Part shown: positions 50,501 to 59,200 of the stretch, piece by piece | Numbering within the stretch: the first letter of the stretch is position 1 | Layout: each line of letters starts with the position of its first letter | Source of the DNA: Phoronis australis | Lineage: Eukaryota; Phoronida; Phoronidae | Assembly (NCBI GenBank): GCA_002633005.1 | Contig: NMRA01000046.1 | Coordinates: 321,028-385,027 of the forward strand | Direction: 5' to 3' | Length of the DNA stretch: 64,000 nucleotides | The notes under the pieces: generated by a model | Seen by the model: only the letters and a program-made list of their open reading frames with translations | Database searches by the model: none | What the model was told of the DNA's origin: nothing | Translations under genes and position numbers: made by a program

Positions 50501-53305
50501 TGGCTGGGCATGGAGGACACGGAGGAAGCTGGAATCAGCAGAACCCACAATGTTGTGTTCAATAGCACTTGCATTTGTATCAAAGCAAATTTTTTACACC
50601 AGATCCATTAAAAGAATTTTAGTATCCAAAATAGCGATTGCGAACTACAATAATATTGGACAAGTTATACGATGCAGTTATGTAGTTTACCCAACAGGTG
50701 TGTGCGTATTTGGTCCATGCACATATGTAAAGCTGTGCCTATATCGAGAATTAATCACATGTGTCTATGTCGAAACAGTTGGTTATGAACTGGAGCAAGT
50801 TTTTGAAGTATAATGTAAGTGAATCTTACATCATCCGGTTCAGAATGGTAAACGTTGACATGCATTTGGCTTTATGTTACAGGGGGGGACGATTACACTT
50901 ATCACACAAAAACGTTTGATGTAGAAACCTTGATCCAAACAATGGTTTTCAAGAAGCCGTTCCAAGGGGTTTCAGAGAATGCACATAAACAAAGTAAAAG
51001 TCACCTACGCCTAAAGCAAATTAGGTTTAGGCGCATGCTTATGTGTGTGGAAATATACTGAAAAAGTGCATTATTTTGAACATACCTGAATGGGCCGAAA
51101 TATGCATGTATGTATATGTCGTTTCACTCTTAACTTTGACTAAGTTAATGATAATTTAGTAAGTAAATTAACAAACATTGTTCTTGTTTTACTTCCACGA
51201 ATGTATGCCAATTCTTCACTTTTTAGCACACATTTTGATGTACAAATTTGATTTTGTCAAATTTCTCAACAAAAAACAATTTCTAGAAAATTCTTCTTGA
51301 TTACGTATTTACTTGGTTTGCATTGTGTTGATGTCAGTAAAGTAATCAGCCTTCTGAAGTAAAGAATGACAAATTATTTTTATGAGGCAAAATTGGTGAA
51401 GAATTAGTGTACTCAGTGAGCTCTGGTGCAAGATATTGCAGAAAAATTCCTTTGTATATCCTAATTTGTGAGAGTATTTTCATTTCCAGCATCAATGATG
51501 TATCAGTACTATGTTAAGATTGTACCTACCACTTACCAAAAGTTGAATGAAAAGGTAATTGTTTTCTGTTTTATAACTGTATTTTGCATGGCCCCAGCCC
51601 CCAGTGCGCACGTCCTCGGAAATTGTTTATGTCAAATCACTGTTTTAAAAACACAACTGTTTCTAGTATTATCATAGCACTATGTAATTGGTCACTGGGT
51701 ACATCATTTTTATCATTTTTGTCGGTAACTCCCCCCCCTCGTATTATGAGTTATTTGTCATTTGTCAGCGATTTCTGAGCTTAGCACTGCTGGTTTGCTT
51801 GAATGATTTTGCCCTTAATTTTTACAGCGACACGTGTGTCTATTGTTTTTACAAGAAGAAAGGTAGCTAATTGTACAATATACTATGTGGATTCACCAAC
51901 TAACCTGCCACGAGGAACTCTCATAAATGCAAGAGCTCTCAGCAGACCATGTAGTTACACTAGCTTTACTCTCGAAATTCTTGCATCTACTTAACACAGC
52001 CTGGTCTGTACTTTCACAAATTGGGTGGAAATTTTGCGAGTAAAATTATGTTGCTCAAAACGTCGTCACATACCAATGCTTCTTGTCTAGATATTGTTTT
52101 CCAAGCACAAAATCAAAATTTGTTGCTCTAAGGCAATTGTGTAGTTCAGACTAAAAAGACTTGTTACCCTTTGAACATCAGCCACATATTGATGATGCTG
52201 GTTTGTTTGTATTGTTCATCTCCTTCACGACCATTAAAAAATAGTATACCTTGAAATGAAGTGTAAAACTGTAACATATTGAATTGAGTGTTCACATGGG
52301 CGGCGCAGCACTGACAAAGTGGGGGACTAAAGCCCCCTAGCCCCCCTGTGGTGCACCGCTCATAGACCATGGGTGGCACAGCACTGAAAAAAGTGGGGGC
52401 TATAGCCCCCGTGATGCGCCACCCAAGGTTCAACAATACCTCTGGATTTTGTTGTTACATTCAGTTTCTTTAATTTGTTTTTCCAGCCTTATCTCACTAA
52501 TCAGTACTCTGTAACTAAACATTCCAAGGAAGTAGGTGGGTTCACTGGTGAACAGGGACTACCAGGTGTTTTCATAATGTATGAACTGTCGCCAATGATG
52601 GTCAAGTATACGGAGAAACGCAGGTAAGCATCCGTGACATGCCTTCTTGAGCAGTGGGAGATTGATCATGTACGACCCTGTATTAGGAGATAATCCTTGG
52701 CAGTGAGTGGCATAAAGGAACACCCTTGACTTTGTAGAAGGCCCTTTAGCAGTGTATGCGATTAGATATGATTTGTTTTAAGTTGTCTCCTTGCCCTCTA
52801 GACACCACTAGTATCCAGTCTCAAGTGATTAGTCACTACATTGGTATATCCAATCATTAATTACTTTCACATTATTATGACACATATTACCTAGTAACCT
52901 TACCATTTCAGACTTCATCTTGTCTATTGCAGGTCTTTCATGCACTTTTTGACTGCAGTGTGCGCCATAGTTGGTGGTATATTTACAGGTAAGTTTCACA
53001 CTTTGCGTTTGTTGTGGCCCTGTCTTATTCAAGTTTGTTGTGGCCCTGTCTTATTCAAGTTTGTTGTGGCCCTGTCTTATTCAAGTTTGGTGCTCCTTCA
53101 CCTTGCAGCCTTTTTCACATACACTGTACAGTATCAAACTTTAATAGCCATTGGAATTCCTGGTTTACTTTAATTTTATTGAATATTTATATTATTAACA
53201 CGCTACTTTTTGTGATTTGTTTTAGTGGCTGGTATTATCGACGCAATGATCTACCACTCGAGTAAAGCTCTCCAACAAAAAATCGATTTGGGAAAGGCAA
53301 CATGA
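29586..53305 (+). CDS. ERGIC3: ERGIC3, ER-Golgi intermediate compartment cargo receptor, complete, 13 exons
   Basis: Membrane protein cycling between ER and Golgi (Erv46 family), acting with an Erv41/ERGIC2-type partner in cargo retrieval. Coding exons: 29586-29682, 32124-32282, 32714-32827, 37656-37687, one of 38511-38578 or 39045-39112, 41381-41546, 43154-43211, 44127-44158, 44648-44744, 51490-51554, 52487-52623, 52933-52988, 53226-53305; 1161 bases, 386 residues. The N-terminal [11 protein letters not shown] (13-23) is the ERGIC_N signature. A first membrane helix lies at about 33-48, a long lumenal domain follows with CESCYGAE and [15 protein letters not shown] cysteine motifs, and a second helix lies at about 347-366 before a KIDLGKAT tail. 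Human ERGIC3 is 383 residues. I chose the 29586 ATG because family members start just before the FDAYPKT motif; the in-frame ATG at 29463 would add 41 unconserved residues. Confidence 0.96.
30130..31560 (+). repeat. Dispersed repeat copy in ERGIC3 intron 1
   Basis: Starts with TTAAAAACTACACTCT and continues with diverged segments matching 3490-4110. Its ACTAGCTGTGTTTTGAT / CACAACTAG end appears only at about 31510-31555, suggesting a later insertion in between. The inserted part (about 30640-31390) is a C/T-rich stretch with no recognised protein. Confidence 0.45.
33528..33770. mobile_element. 243-bp MITE, relative of 22658-23681, ERGIC3 intron 3
   Basis: The ends are CATAGGCGGATTTAGG and CCTAGATCAGCCACTG, flanked on both sides by AAAAT (33523-33527 and 33771-33775). 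It shares termini and GC runs with the 1-kb copy inside the LINE but is much shorter, so it is an internal-deletion derivative. Confidence 0.75.
34451..35003. mobile_element. PIF/Harbinger-like MITE, copy 2 (553 bp), ERGIC3 intron 3
   Basis: The ends are GGGCTGTTCC and GGAACAGCCC, flanked by TAA on both sides (34448-34450 and 35004-35006). The inner part repeats short phrases around GGGTGGT on the plus strand. It is shorter than copy 1 and closely similar to the partial copy at 55274. Confidence 0.8.
36679..36770 (+). repeat. Tandem duplication, 2 x 46 bp
   Basis: A 46-base unit beginning GTAAATTGCAGTGGTAACTA is present twice in direct succession in ERGIC3 intron 3, with no differences noticed. 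This indicates a recent duplication or an assembly slip. Confidence 0.85.
38251..39112 (+). repeat. Tandem segmental duplication containing ERGIC3 exon 5 at an assembly gap
   Basis: Positions 38251-38783 are repeated from 38785 onward with an offset of 534 and only a few single-base differences (for example near 38481 and 38632). The two parts are separated by a single N at 38784. Each carries an identical 68-base ERGIC3 exon (38511-38578 and 39045-39112). Using both would shift the frame, because 68 is not a multiple of three. The likely explanation is two alleles placed end to end in the assembly. Confidence 0.85.
38674..38782 (+). repeat. 18-bp minisatellite, about 6 units, ends at the gap
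   Basis: Unit close to ATGTGCACATTTAGGCCC, the first one with CATATT. The array runs straight into the N at 38784, so its true length is unknown. Translated open frames here are only the repeat read through. Confidence 0.9.
39208..39405 (+). repeat. 18-bp minisatellite, 11 units, complete copy
   Basis: The same unit as at 38674, 11 copies with few substitutions, with unique intron sequence after it. A CpG and a palindromic GTGCAC recur in each unit. It lies in ERGIC3 intron 5, about 95 bases after the exon 5 donor. Confidence 0.9.
39831..39915 (-). repeat. Dispersed repeat with hammerhead-ribozyme-like core, copy 1
   Basis: On the minus strand it holds CTGATGA (39904-39898), a short GTCT...AGAC stem, then GAAAC (39881-39877), in the order and spacing of the hammerhead core. 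An AATCGCCGCACAAATAAA-like plus-strand flank is shared with copy 2. Penelope-like retroelements carry such ribozymes. One extra U precedes the stem, so activity is not certain. Confidence 0.5.
42961..43066. repeat. CA/TG-rich microsatellite
   Basis: Two copies of a GGCGCTGACCAGAACAC segment, each followed by mixed CG/CA dinucleotides, the second ending in a run of CA at about 43034-43062. It lies in ERGIC3 intron 6, about 90 bases before exon 7. The long minus-strand open frame over it is a repeat artefact. Confidence 0.85.
43701..43871 (+). repeat. 57-bp tandem repeat, 3 units
   Basis: Three near-identical 57-base units, each starting AAATGTGCCACTCCACAG, in ERGIC3 intron 7, with a partial fourth. 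As 57 is a multiple of three, open frames on both strands run through it. They are not genes. Confidence 0.9.
44827..46202 (-). CDS. ROMO1: ROMO1, reactive oxygen species modulator 1, nested antisense in ERGIC3 intron 9
   Basis: Small mitochondrial inner-membrane protein (Mgr2/ROMO1 family), linked to TIM23-dependent import and ROS control. Coding exons are 46202-46066 and 44935-44827 (137 plus 109 bases), 81 residues; human ROMO1 has 79. Seen: [19 protein letters not shown] then [12 protein letters not shown] across the exon junction, LRGREL, and [16 protein letters not shown] at the end. The glycine-spaced helices are typical of the family. The first coding exon starts with GATG directly after a CCCAG acceptor, so a 5' noncoding exon lies upstream on the minus strand, as in vertebrates. 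The gene sits entirely inside ERGIC3 intron 9 (44745-51489) on the opposite strand. Identification is very strong despite the small size. Confidence 0.95.
46330..46415 (-). repeat. Dispersed repeat with hammerhead-like core, copy 2
   Basis: Minus-strand CTGATGA (46409-46403), then GTCT...AGAT, then GAAAC (46386-46382). The substitution in the stem still allows G-U pairing. Flanking CAATCGCCGCACAAATAAA is shared with the copy at 39831. Confidence 0.5.
48080..48760 (-). repeat. Dispersed repeat copy, reverse orientation, ERGIC3 intron 9
   Basis: Inverse of the family at 3490-4110: it ends at about 48740 with TTTTTAATGACAC, contains CTCTCGGGAGATG, and has TAGCCAGCCAGC and AATACAGCTAGG towards its other end. 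No coding capacity. Confidence 0.55.
49230..49345 (-). promoter_or_regulatory. Candidate ROMO1 promoter and noncoding first exon
   Basis: On the minus strand this stretch has CACTGCGCAGGAAGTAG (NRF1-like TGCGCA next to an ETS GGAAGT site) and TGCATCATGGGAAA. These are motifs common in housekeeping and nuclear-mitochondrial promoters. A possible donor AAAG|GTACAC follows near 49206-49201. ROMO1 needs a noncoding exon upstream of 46202, and this is the best candidate I see. There is no transcript evidence. Confidence 0.25.
49504..49575 (+). tRNA. tRNA-Pro, anticodon CGG
   Basis: A 72-nt cloverleaf. The acceptor stem is GGCCAAG/CTTGGCC (7 bp) with discriminator C. The anticodon stem is CTCGC/GCGAG around loop TTCGGGT, with CGG at 49536-49538. 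The T-arm is CCGGGTTCGACTCCCGG. A-box (TGGTCTAGTGG) and B-box (GGTTCGACTCC) are intact, there is no intron, and a T5 Pol III terminator follows at 49579-49583. It reads CCG codons. It lies in sense orientation within ERGIC3 intron 9. Confidence 0.97.
49579..49583 (+). terminator. Pol III terminator of tRNA-Pro
   Basis: Run of five T starting four bases after the mature 3' end. Confidence 0.85.
52296..52430. mobile_element. Two adjacent GC-hairpin MITEs in ERGIC3 intron 10
   Basis: Two short units, each starting CATGGG(C/T)GGC.CAGCACTGA and ending in the inverse (GTGCACCGCTCATAG; GATGCGCCACCC), with a GGGGGCTATAGCCCCC-type palindrome inside. They are of the same family as 63529-63604 and the half copy at about 8268-8330. 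Confidence 0.6.
53007..53084 (+). repeat. 26-bp tandem repeat, 3 units
   Basis: Three perfect units beginning GTTTGTTGTGGCCCTGTCTT, starting 19 bases inside ERGIC3 intron 12, just after the GTAAGT donor. Confidence 0.92.
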
Positions 53306-53766
53306 CGGTTTTGGCTTCTAACATTCGACAACTCTATCATTGTTAAGTCATTGTTGATGCATATTCTGTGGTTCAATATGCTGTTAATATTCAAACATTC
53401 ATTTTTCTACTCTATGAACATCGACTATTGAGTTTTTAGGTATGATTCTGTTGCTGTTCTACATTTCCTCAGTGGTGATGTTGTAAATATTGTTTCAGTA
53501 TTCTATTTTTCAGTAAAACCATGTTTTGAAGCCCCAGGCAGTGCCATCATTGTGTTTTGATGTCAAACCCTTAATTTTCAACAGCTCTCCTTATTACACA
53601 CGAAAAACCATGGACCAATGAATGGAGTTCACTGTTTGCTTCAACACGGATTCAGTACTAGTAAATTGACTTGCTCCATCGTAAAGTTTACAGTTAACAT
53701 AATTAGTGCTGCTTGGGATTTCAACCTTTTCTTATCGGCTTATCGGATCTGCTAGTGGTGAATAAA
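53306..53766 (+). other. ERGIC3 3' untranslated region with polyadenylation signal
   Basis: Repeat-free sequence follows the TGA at 53303-53305. The first canonical AATAAA on this strand is at 53761-53766, giving a 3' UTR of about 0.46 kb. Confidence 0.55.
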
Positions 53767-54139
53767 AAACAAAGCATTTGACCTAGTTTATGTTTTGACT
53801 GCAGTCCAGCACTGAAAGACTTTTTGGGGTATGAATGGTCCTTTATTTGATCCTCAAACCGTTAAAAATTCCTGTAATGTCACGAAATCAATTTAAGCAC
53901 CTCTGAACATTTTCTCAACTAACTAGTAATCAACTTTAATGTTTATTCATCTCCAATCTCATCTTCGTATTATAATATTATGAATTCATTTCCCAAAAAT
54001 GAACAAATGGATACTTTATAAAAGTTCACAGTGTTGACAAAGCAAGGTTGCAATTGCAGTGTATTGTGATTGGTTGTGCATAGCAAAGTAAATATAAAAT
54101 TCACTTTAGTTCACTGGCGTCGACCAACAGGGTAATTAC

Positions 54140-54890
54140 AAATGCCAAAGTCGATCATTGGCATTTTTATGTATGTTCAATAGATAAATGGTGTAAGGTA
54201 ATTTATCCCATATAACAGCATTACAATACATTAATGAACTCCAAAAATACAAAGGCAAATGTAAAAAAATTGCCACTAGAGTGCACAGTGGTATTTGGAT
54301 CAGTTCAACACTTGTTAATGTTTGTCGTCTGCTCCATAGGAATACATGTGTCAAATTTCACAAAGCTCTTTCAAAGAGTTAAGGAGATTCAGCCACAGAC
54401 CCTAAAAAACAAAATCGCCACTAGGGGCGAAACAGGAAGACCCATTCCAATGTCAACATCAACTGTGGCCATCTTGTCAGAAACACATACCAGTACATAA
54501 ATTTTCCTGATCCTTTAAGCGGTATGGCAGATAGGGAGGCGGATGCCAGAGAACGAATACAAAAATGGCCAAAAGGTGGCGTAAAAACCTGTTCAATCCT
54601 ATTTGCTGAATTTCAAGAAAATCCATTAACTAAAGCAACTCGGAAGATACACTAAAGCAGATGTAAGTAAATGAAACTGCCACTAGGGGGCACAGCAGTA
54701 TTCGGATCAGTCCAAAATTCATCTGTCGTGAGTATCATAGGAACACGCGTGCCAAGTCTAATTATGATCCTGCAACGGGGTTTACGAGATGTCGATGCCC
54801 AGACAGAGATAGGGGCAATGTGCATCCACATATGAATTTGTGAGTGCATAAAAACCACATGTAAAGTTATACACTACCAGAAAGAAGAAA
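54140..54890 (-). repeat. Composite repeat, reverse-oriented copy downstream of ERGIC3
   Basis: Contains inverse units (TTGCCACTAGAG, TGTCAAATTTCACAAAG, GCCACTAGGGG) and a right end TGCATCCACATATG...GTGCATAAAAA. These match the inverse of the ATGCGCCCACATAT left end of the family described at 11071. Confidence 0.5.
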
Positions 54891-55273
54891 AACTGCAACA
54901 CAGTTTGTAGATTGTGAACAATTATAATAAGGATACAAGAGAAATACAAAATTCACATAATCACTGATAGTGACAAATTTGCACAATTACAAACACAAAT
55001 GACTACAAACAGCAACTTAAAAAATTAACAAAAATTTTAGACAAAATATTTTGCAACGTGAGTTTGCAGATCCTTTTCACACCAGAAAGTAACAATCAAA
55101 GTGTGGTAACTGGAGATTTGCTTTTGGTGCAGAATATCTACTATATTTTTTTAAAAAGCTGTTATAACTCCACCTTCAGTAAAAGTAAGCAACTCTTAAT
55201 TTAGACCCCTTCCCATAATAGAACTGGTTCTTGAACTTGTTCCTTACTCAGATTAGGAATGACTATCGACTTA

Positions 55274-55524
55274 GGGCTGTTCCAGCAAAATCTGTGTGGG
55301 AGGGGGGGAAGGCAACTGAAATAAAAATTTATGGGTGGTTGCGTTTGACTTAAATTCAAAATAGCTGGTGGTCGTACTTCAAAAAAATTAAAATTTACAG
55401 GTCGTTGTTGTTTCACTGGGCCATAAATGTTTGATGGTGGGTAATTTTAGTAAATTTTATAAACAATCTGCACAGAATCAAAAACTGAAACAAAAATGCA
55501 ACTTGCAAAGAGCTCCGACTTTTT
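55274..55524. mobile_element. PIF/Harbinger-like MITE, copy 3, cut by an assembly gap
   Basis: Begins GGGCTGTTCC after a TTA at 55271-55273, follows copy 2 closely for 250 bases, and stops at the N at 55525. The sequence after the N is unrelated, so the right half is missing from the assembly. Confidence 0.7.
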
Positions 55525-56189
55525 NTGATGCACACAACAACCTGCCAACTTATTAAGCCGGGTCTTCACCAATTACAACTGAATGATAACTTATTGCAAG
55601 TACAAAAACACCTCAAATCTCTGTAAGGAACAAGTCGAGGCCAATTTCATAACTGTAAGTGGCAACAATCTAAACGGACAGAAAACAAGGTTACAACAAA
55701 AGTCAAGCTAAATGAAATTGCCAGCACAACCATGAACCAATGGATACAAAAGAAAAAATTACAAATTATTCTCTGGTGATGCAATTATATCGAATCATCT
55801 TTCTGAAAACCAGGCATAAATAACTTAATATGTAAAACCAGCGCAGACATTTATCTAATTAGTGAAGTCAAATCTGAAAATATTTGACCGAGTTTGTAAT
55901 AAAATCTCCCGTTTCAGATTTTGAAGCTATAAAACAAAAGAAAAACATCCTTGTGCACCTTTCACTCTCACAGGGTCTGTTTACAAAACAGTAGAAAATA
56001 TTCCATTTGGAAATTGCACTTGGTTAAAGTATCCGGTTATAGGTTGCTCTGTTGGAAATATGTATGAAATATTTTGCCTTAAGCACTAACAAAAACTTAG
56101 AAGAAATATTAAACTTGCAGTGGTGTATGCAAATGATACAGAAGAGATTATTCACATCTTTACTTAACAGGTCAACTTTAGTATCTGTT

Positions 56190-56195
56190 TTTATT
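56190..56195 (-). terminator. Possible polyadenylation signal of FAM8A1
   Basis: AATAAA on the minus strand, about 60 bases after the FAM8A1 stop codon. A 3' UTR this short is possible but unusual; later signals may be used. Confidence 0.3.
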
Positions 56196-56253
56196 AACCA
56201 TCTCAACTCCATATACAGGGCTCCATCGGTTACTCAGCACATTCTCATTCATT

Positions 56254-59200
56254 CTAGTTAATTTCCACTACGATGCTTGTTGATATAACGTCATAGGCGG
56301 CTCGACCGTGTTGAAAGAACATCACAGTGAAACAGACTGGGAAGAAGAAAGCTATGGAGAAGTTTTTGACCACAGATCTGGCGAGTGAGCTGAAATGAGC
56401 AACACACAGTCATGAATAGAGTGTTATCTGAACACATTATTGATACAGAAAACAACAGCAATAGTCAGTAACAGGGTACCAGATTTTCAGATGCAGTTTG
56501 ATGCCAGTTATTCAGTGGAGAAAGTTGGTTATCAAAATGCAGGACTCCTGTAAATGACTTACCCAAAACAAATCTTTTTCTTCATGTCATTACAAACAAG
56601 AGCAATGCAGAGCATTGAAATGCACTCACCACTACAACACAAATGGTGTGCTTCTAATGGTGTTTTTGGTATCACAAAAATGACCAATGGATGGCACAGA
56701 TTATGTCAAACCCATCCTAAATTGGGAAAGCGTCGCTTTCTCTCTACTTCAAAACAATTTTTCAAATTTCATGAAAATCAACCATCAAGTAACTCCCAAA
56801 GATACAGCAGCAAACTTGAATGCAAAAAAATAAAATTTCCACTATGGGGCATAGCGGTAGTCAAATCGGTCTGAAACTTATGTTTTCGTCAGCTTCATGT
56901 CAAATGTAATGATCATGCTAGAGGTTTAGGAGATACAGCCACAGATGCCAGACGGAACTGACGGCATTATGAACACACAAATATGTGGGCGCATAAAAAT
57001 GAGTGGCATCCAATCCAAAGTTATACGAAGCGAGTATTTGTTAAGAAACACAATATTTCCGCTTGACATTTGTGGTAATGTTCTGGCATATGAGTGAAAC
57101 GCTCCCCTCAGTGTCAACGAAAATTATGTTGATTTCCGGGACATTAGAGACTTCTTCAGGTACCCGAAAATAGAAATTAAAGCTGCATTTTGCACTATTT
57201 AGGTAGCCATAAAATTAAATTAGGTCTTTTGCTCTCATAAAATTGATTTCACAACATTCCTTACCATGATAACCTATATTTCTGTTACCAACAAGAACAT
57301 CACAATTATCAGAGACTCAAGAAATGCTTACGAGTTTATTGGGGTTGGCCAACCTTAAAATTGCGGATTCAAAAATTCAGGACACATATTGTTAGTGAGG
57401 GTATCAGGGCAAAGTATTGTTAAAGAGGATAAGACGGCATCATATTGCTAAAGAGGATTAGAGAGCACCGTATTGTTAATGATGATTAGAGGATACCGTA
57501 TTGCTAATGAGGGTTACAGGGCACTGTATTGCTATTAATGAGTGGTACAGAGCACTGTATTGCTAATGAGGGTTACAGGGCACTGTATTGTTAATGGGGG
57601 TTACAGGGCACTGTATTGTTAATGAGAGTTACAAGGCACTGTATTGTTAATGAGGGTTACAGGGCACCATATTGTTAATGAAGGTTACAGGGCACTGTAT
57701 TGTTAATGAGGGTTACAGGGCACCATTGTTAATGAGGGTTACAGGGCACTGTATTGTTAATGAGGGTTACAGGGCACCATATTGCTAATGAGGGTACAGA
57801 GCACTGTATTGTTAAGGAGGGTTACAGGGCACTGTATTGTTAATGAGGGTTACAGGGCACCGTATTGCTAATGAGGGTTACAGGGCACCGTATTGCTAAT
57901 GAGGGTTACAGGGCACTGTATTGTTAATGAAGGATACATAGAACTGTATTGCTAATAAGGGTTACTAGGCATCGCGTTGTTTCAATGACACAAGTGATCT
58001 AGTTGTAGTTAGTTTAGCCTAAAACAGGGTTTGTGTACTTATTAAAAAATGAAGACTTGTATTCTTATGCCATTTGCATAAAATCATTTGCATAAAATCA
58101 TTTGCATAAAATCACTTGCATAAAATCATTTGCATAAAATCATTTGCATAAAATCATTTGCATAAAATCATTTGCATAAAATCACTCTGACCAAACAAAT
58201 CAAGTAATTGCTTTTGCCACTAACACTTACTTAAGAAAGCCAATATTTCTGGCAGGTATCACGTACAACTTCCCATTGTTCAGAGTCACCACATCAATAC
58301 AAGAGACGACCTTTAACCCCATGACTCGTTTTCCAGGTGTTGATCCTCCAGGACTGCCACCAACTCCTTTCCGCAAGCACAGTGCCTGTCAACAGTTTTA
58401 ATGGTGCCGTTAAAATGTACTAACAAGTTTTCTATGGCACAGTTTATGTGTGGGCCAGTTCCAATACTGGAATGGATTCTCTATCTATTTTATTGTGAAC
58501 AGATTAAACAACAGTACAATGCAAATACACAATTCAAACAATTAACACCCAAATATACTGCCTTCAAGCCTTTTCTGGGCTTAACTCTTATTATTGTACA
58601 TTGAATTTTTCGTAACAAGCATTACAAAAATGTGACAAGCGTAAGTCGAGATTAAGATGTGAAACTTTGGATTAACAAGAAACACTATACTAAGCTGAGT
58701 AAACAAGAGCAAAATCATCTTAATTTGTGTGTTTCGCAGGTGTTAATCCTCATGCAACTCACAATTAAAAAGCAGTTGACAGTAGCACCACTGAGAGATC
58801 GAACATCTCTTATTTGACTTAAAAAACATCTGACCATGTGAAGAGTGTAGATACAAAGGTGGGCTGTAACTACTGTAACAAAAATTACCTCAAATATGGT
58901 AACAAATATTCTATTGACCACTTCCATTACAATGATTTCTGATGAGAGACTCATGGCTTTCTCATAGTCTAATTCCCCTTTCAGCAACATGTAGTCAAAA
59001 TCGAAATGTTCAACATCTCTGTAAGTGTAATATTTCAATTCATTATAAGGTAGTTGCAGCATCAAGGGTGAGAGTGTTTGTATGTGGCTGAGCAACACAC
59101 TCTGTCAATGTTTACTGTACACATTTAGGAAATGTTTGTATTTAGCATGTTGACTGTATAGCTTGCCACATACAAAAGCTGTCATCCTGGACCATATCTT

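Noticed and set aside
57385-57975. CRISPR-like array or telomeric repeat
   Set aside because: Units are contiguous without spacers and the period is 28, in a clearly eukaryotic intron; it is a minisatellite.
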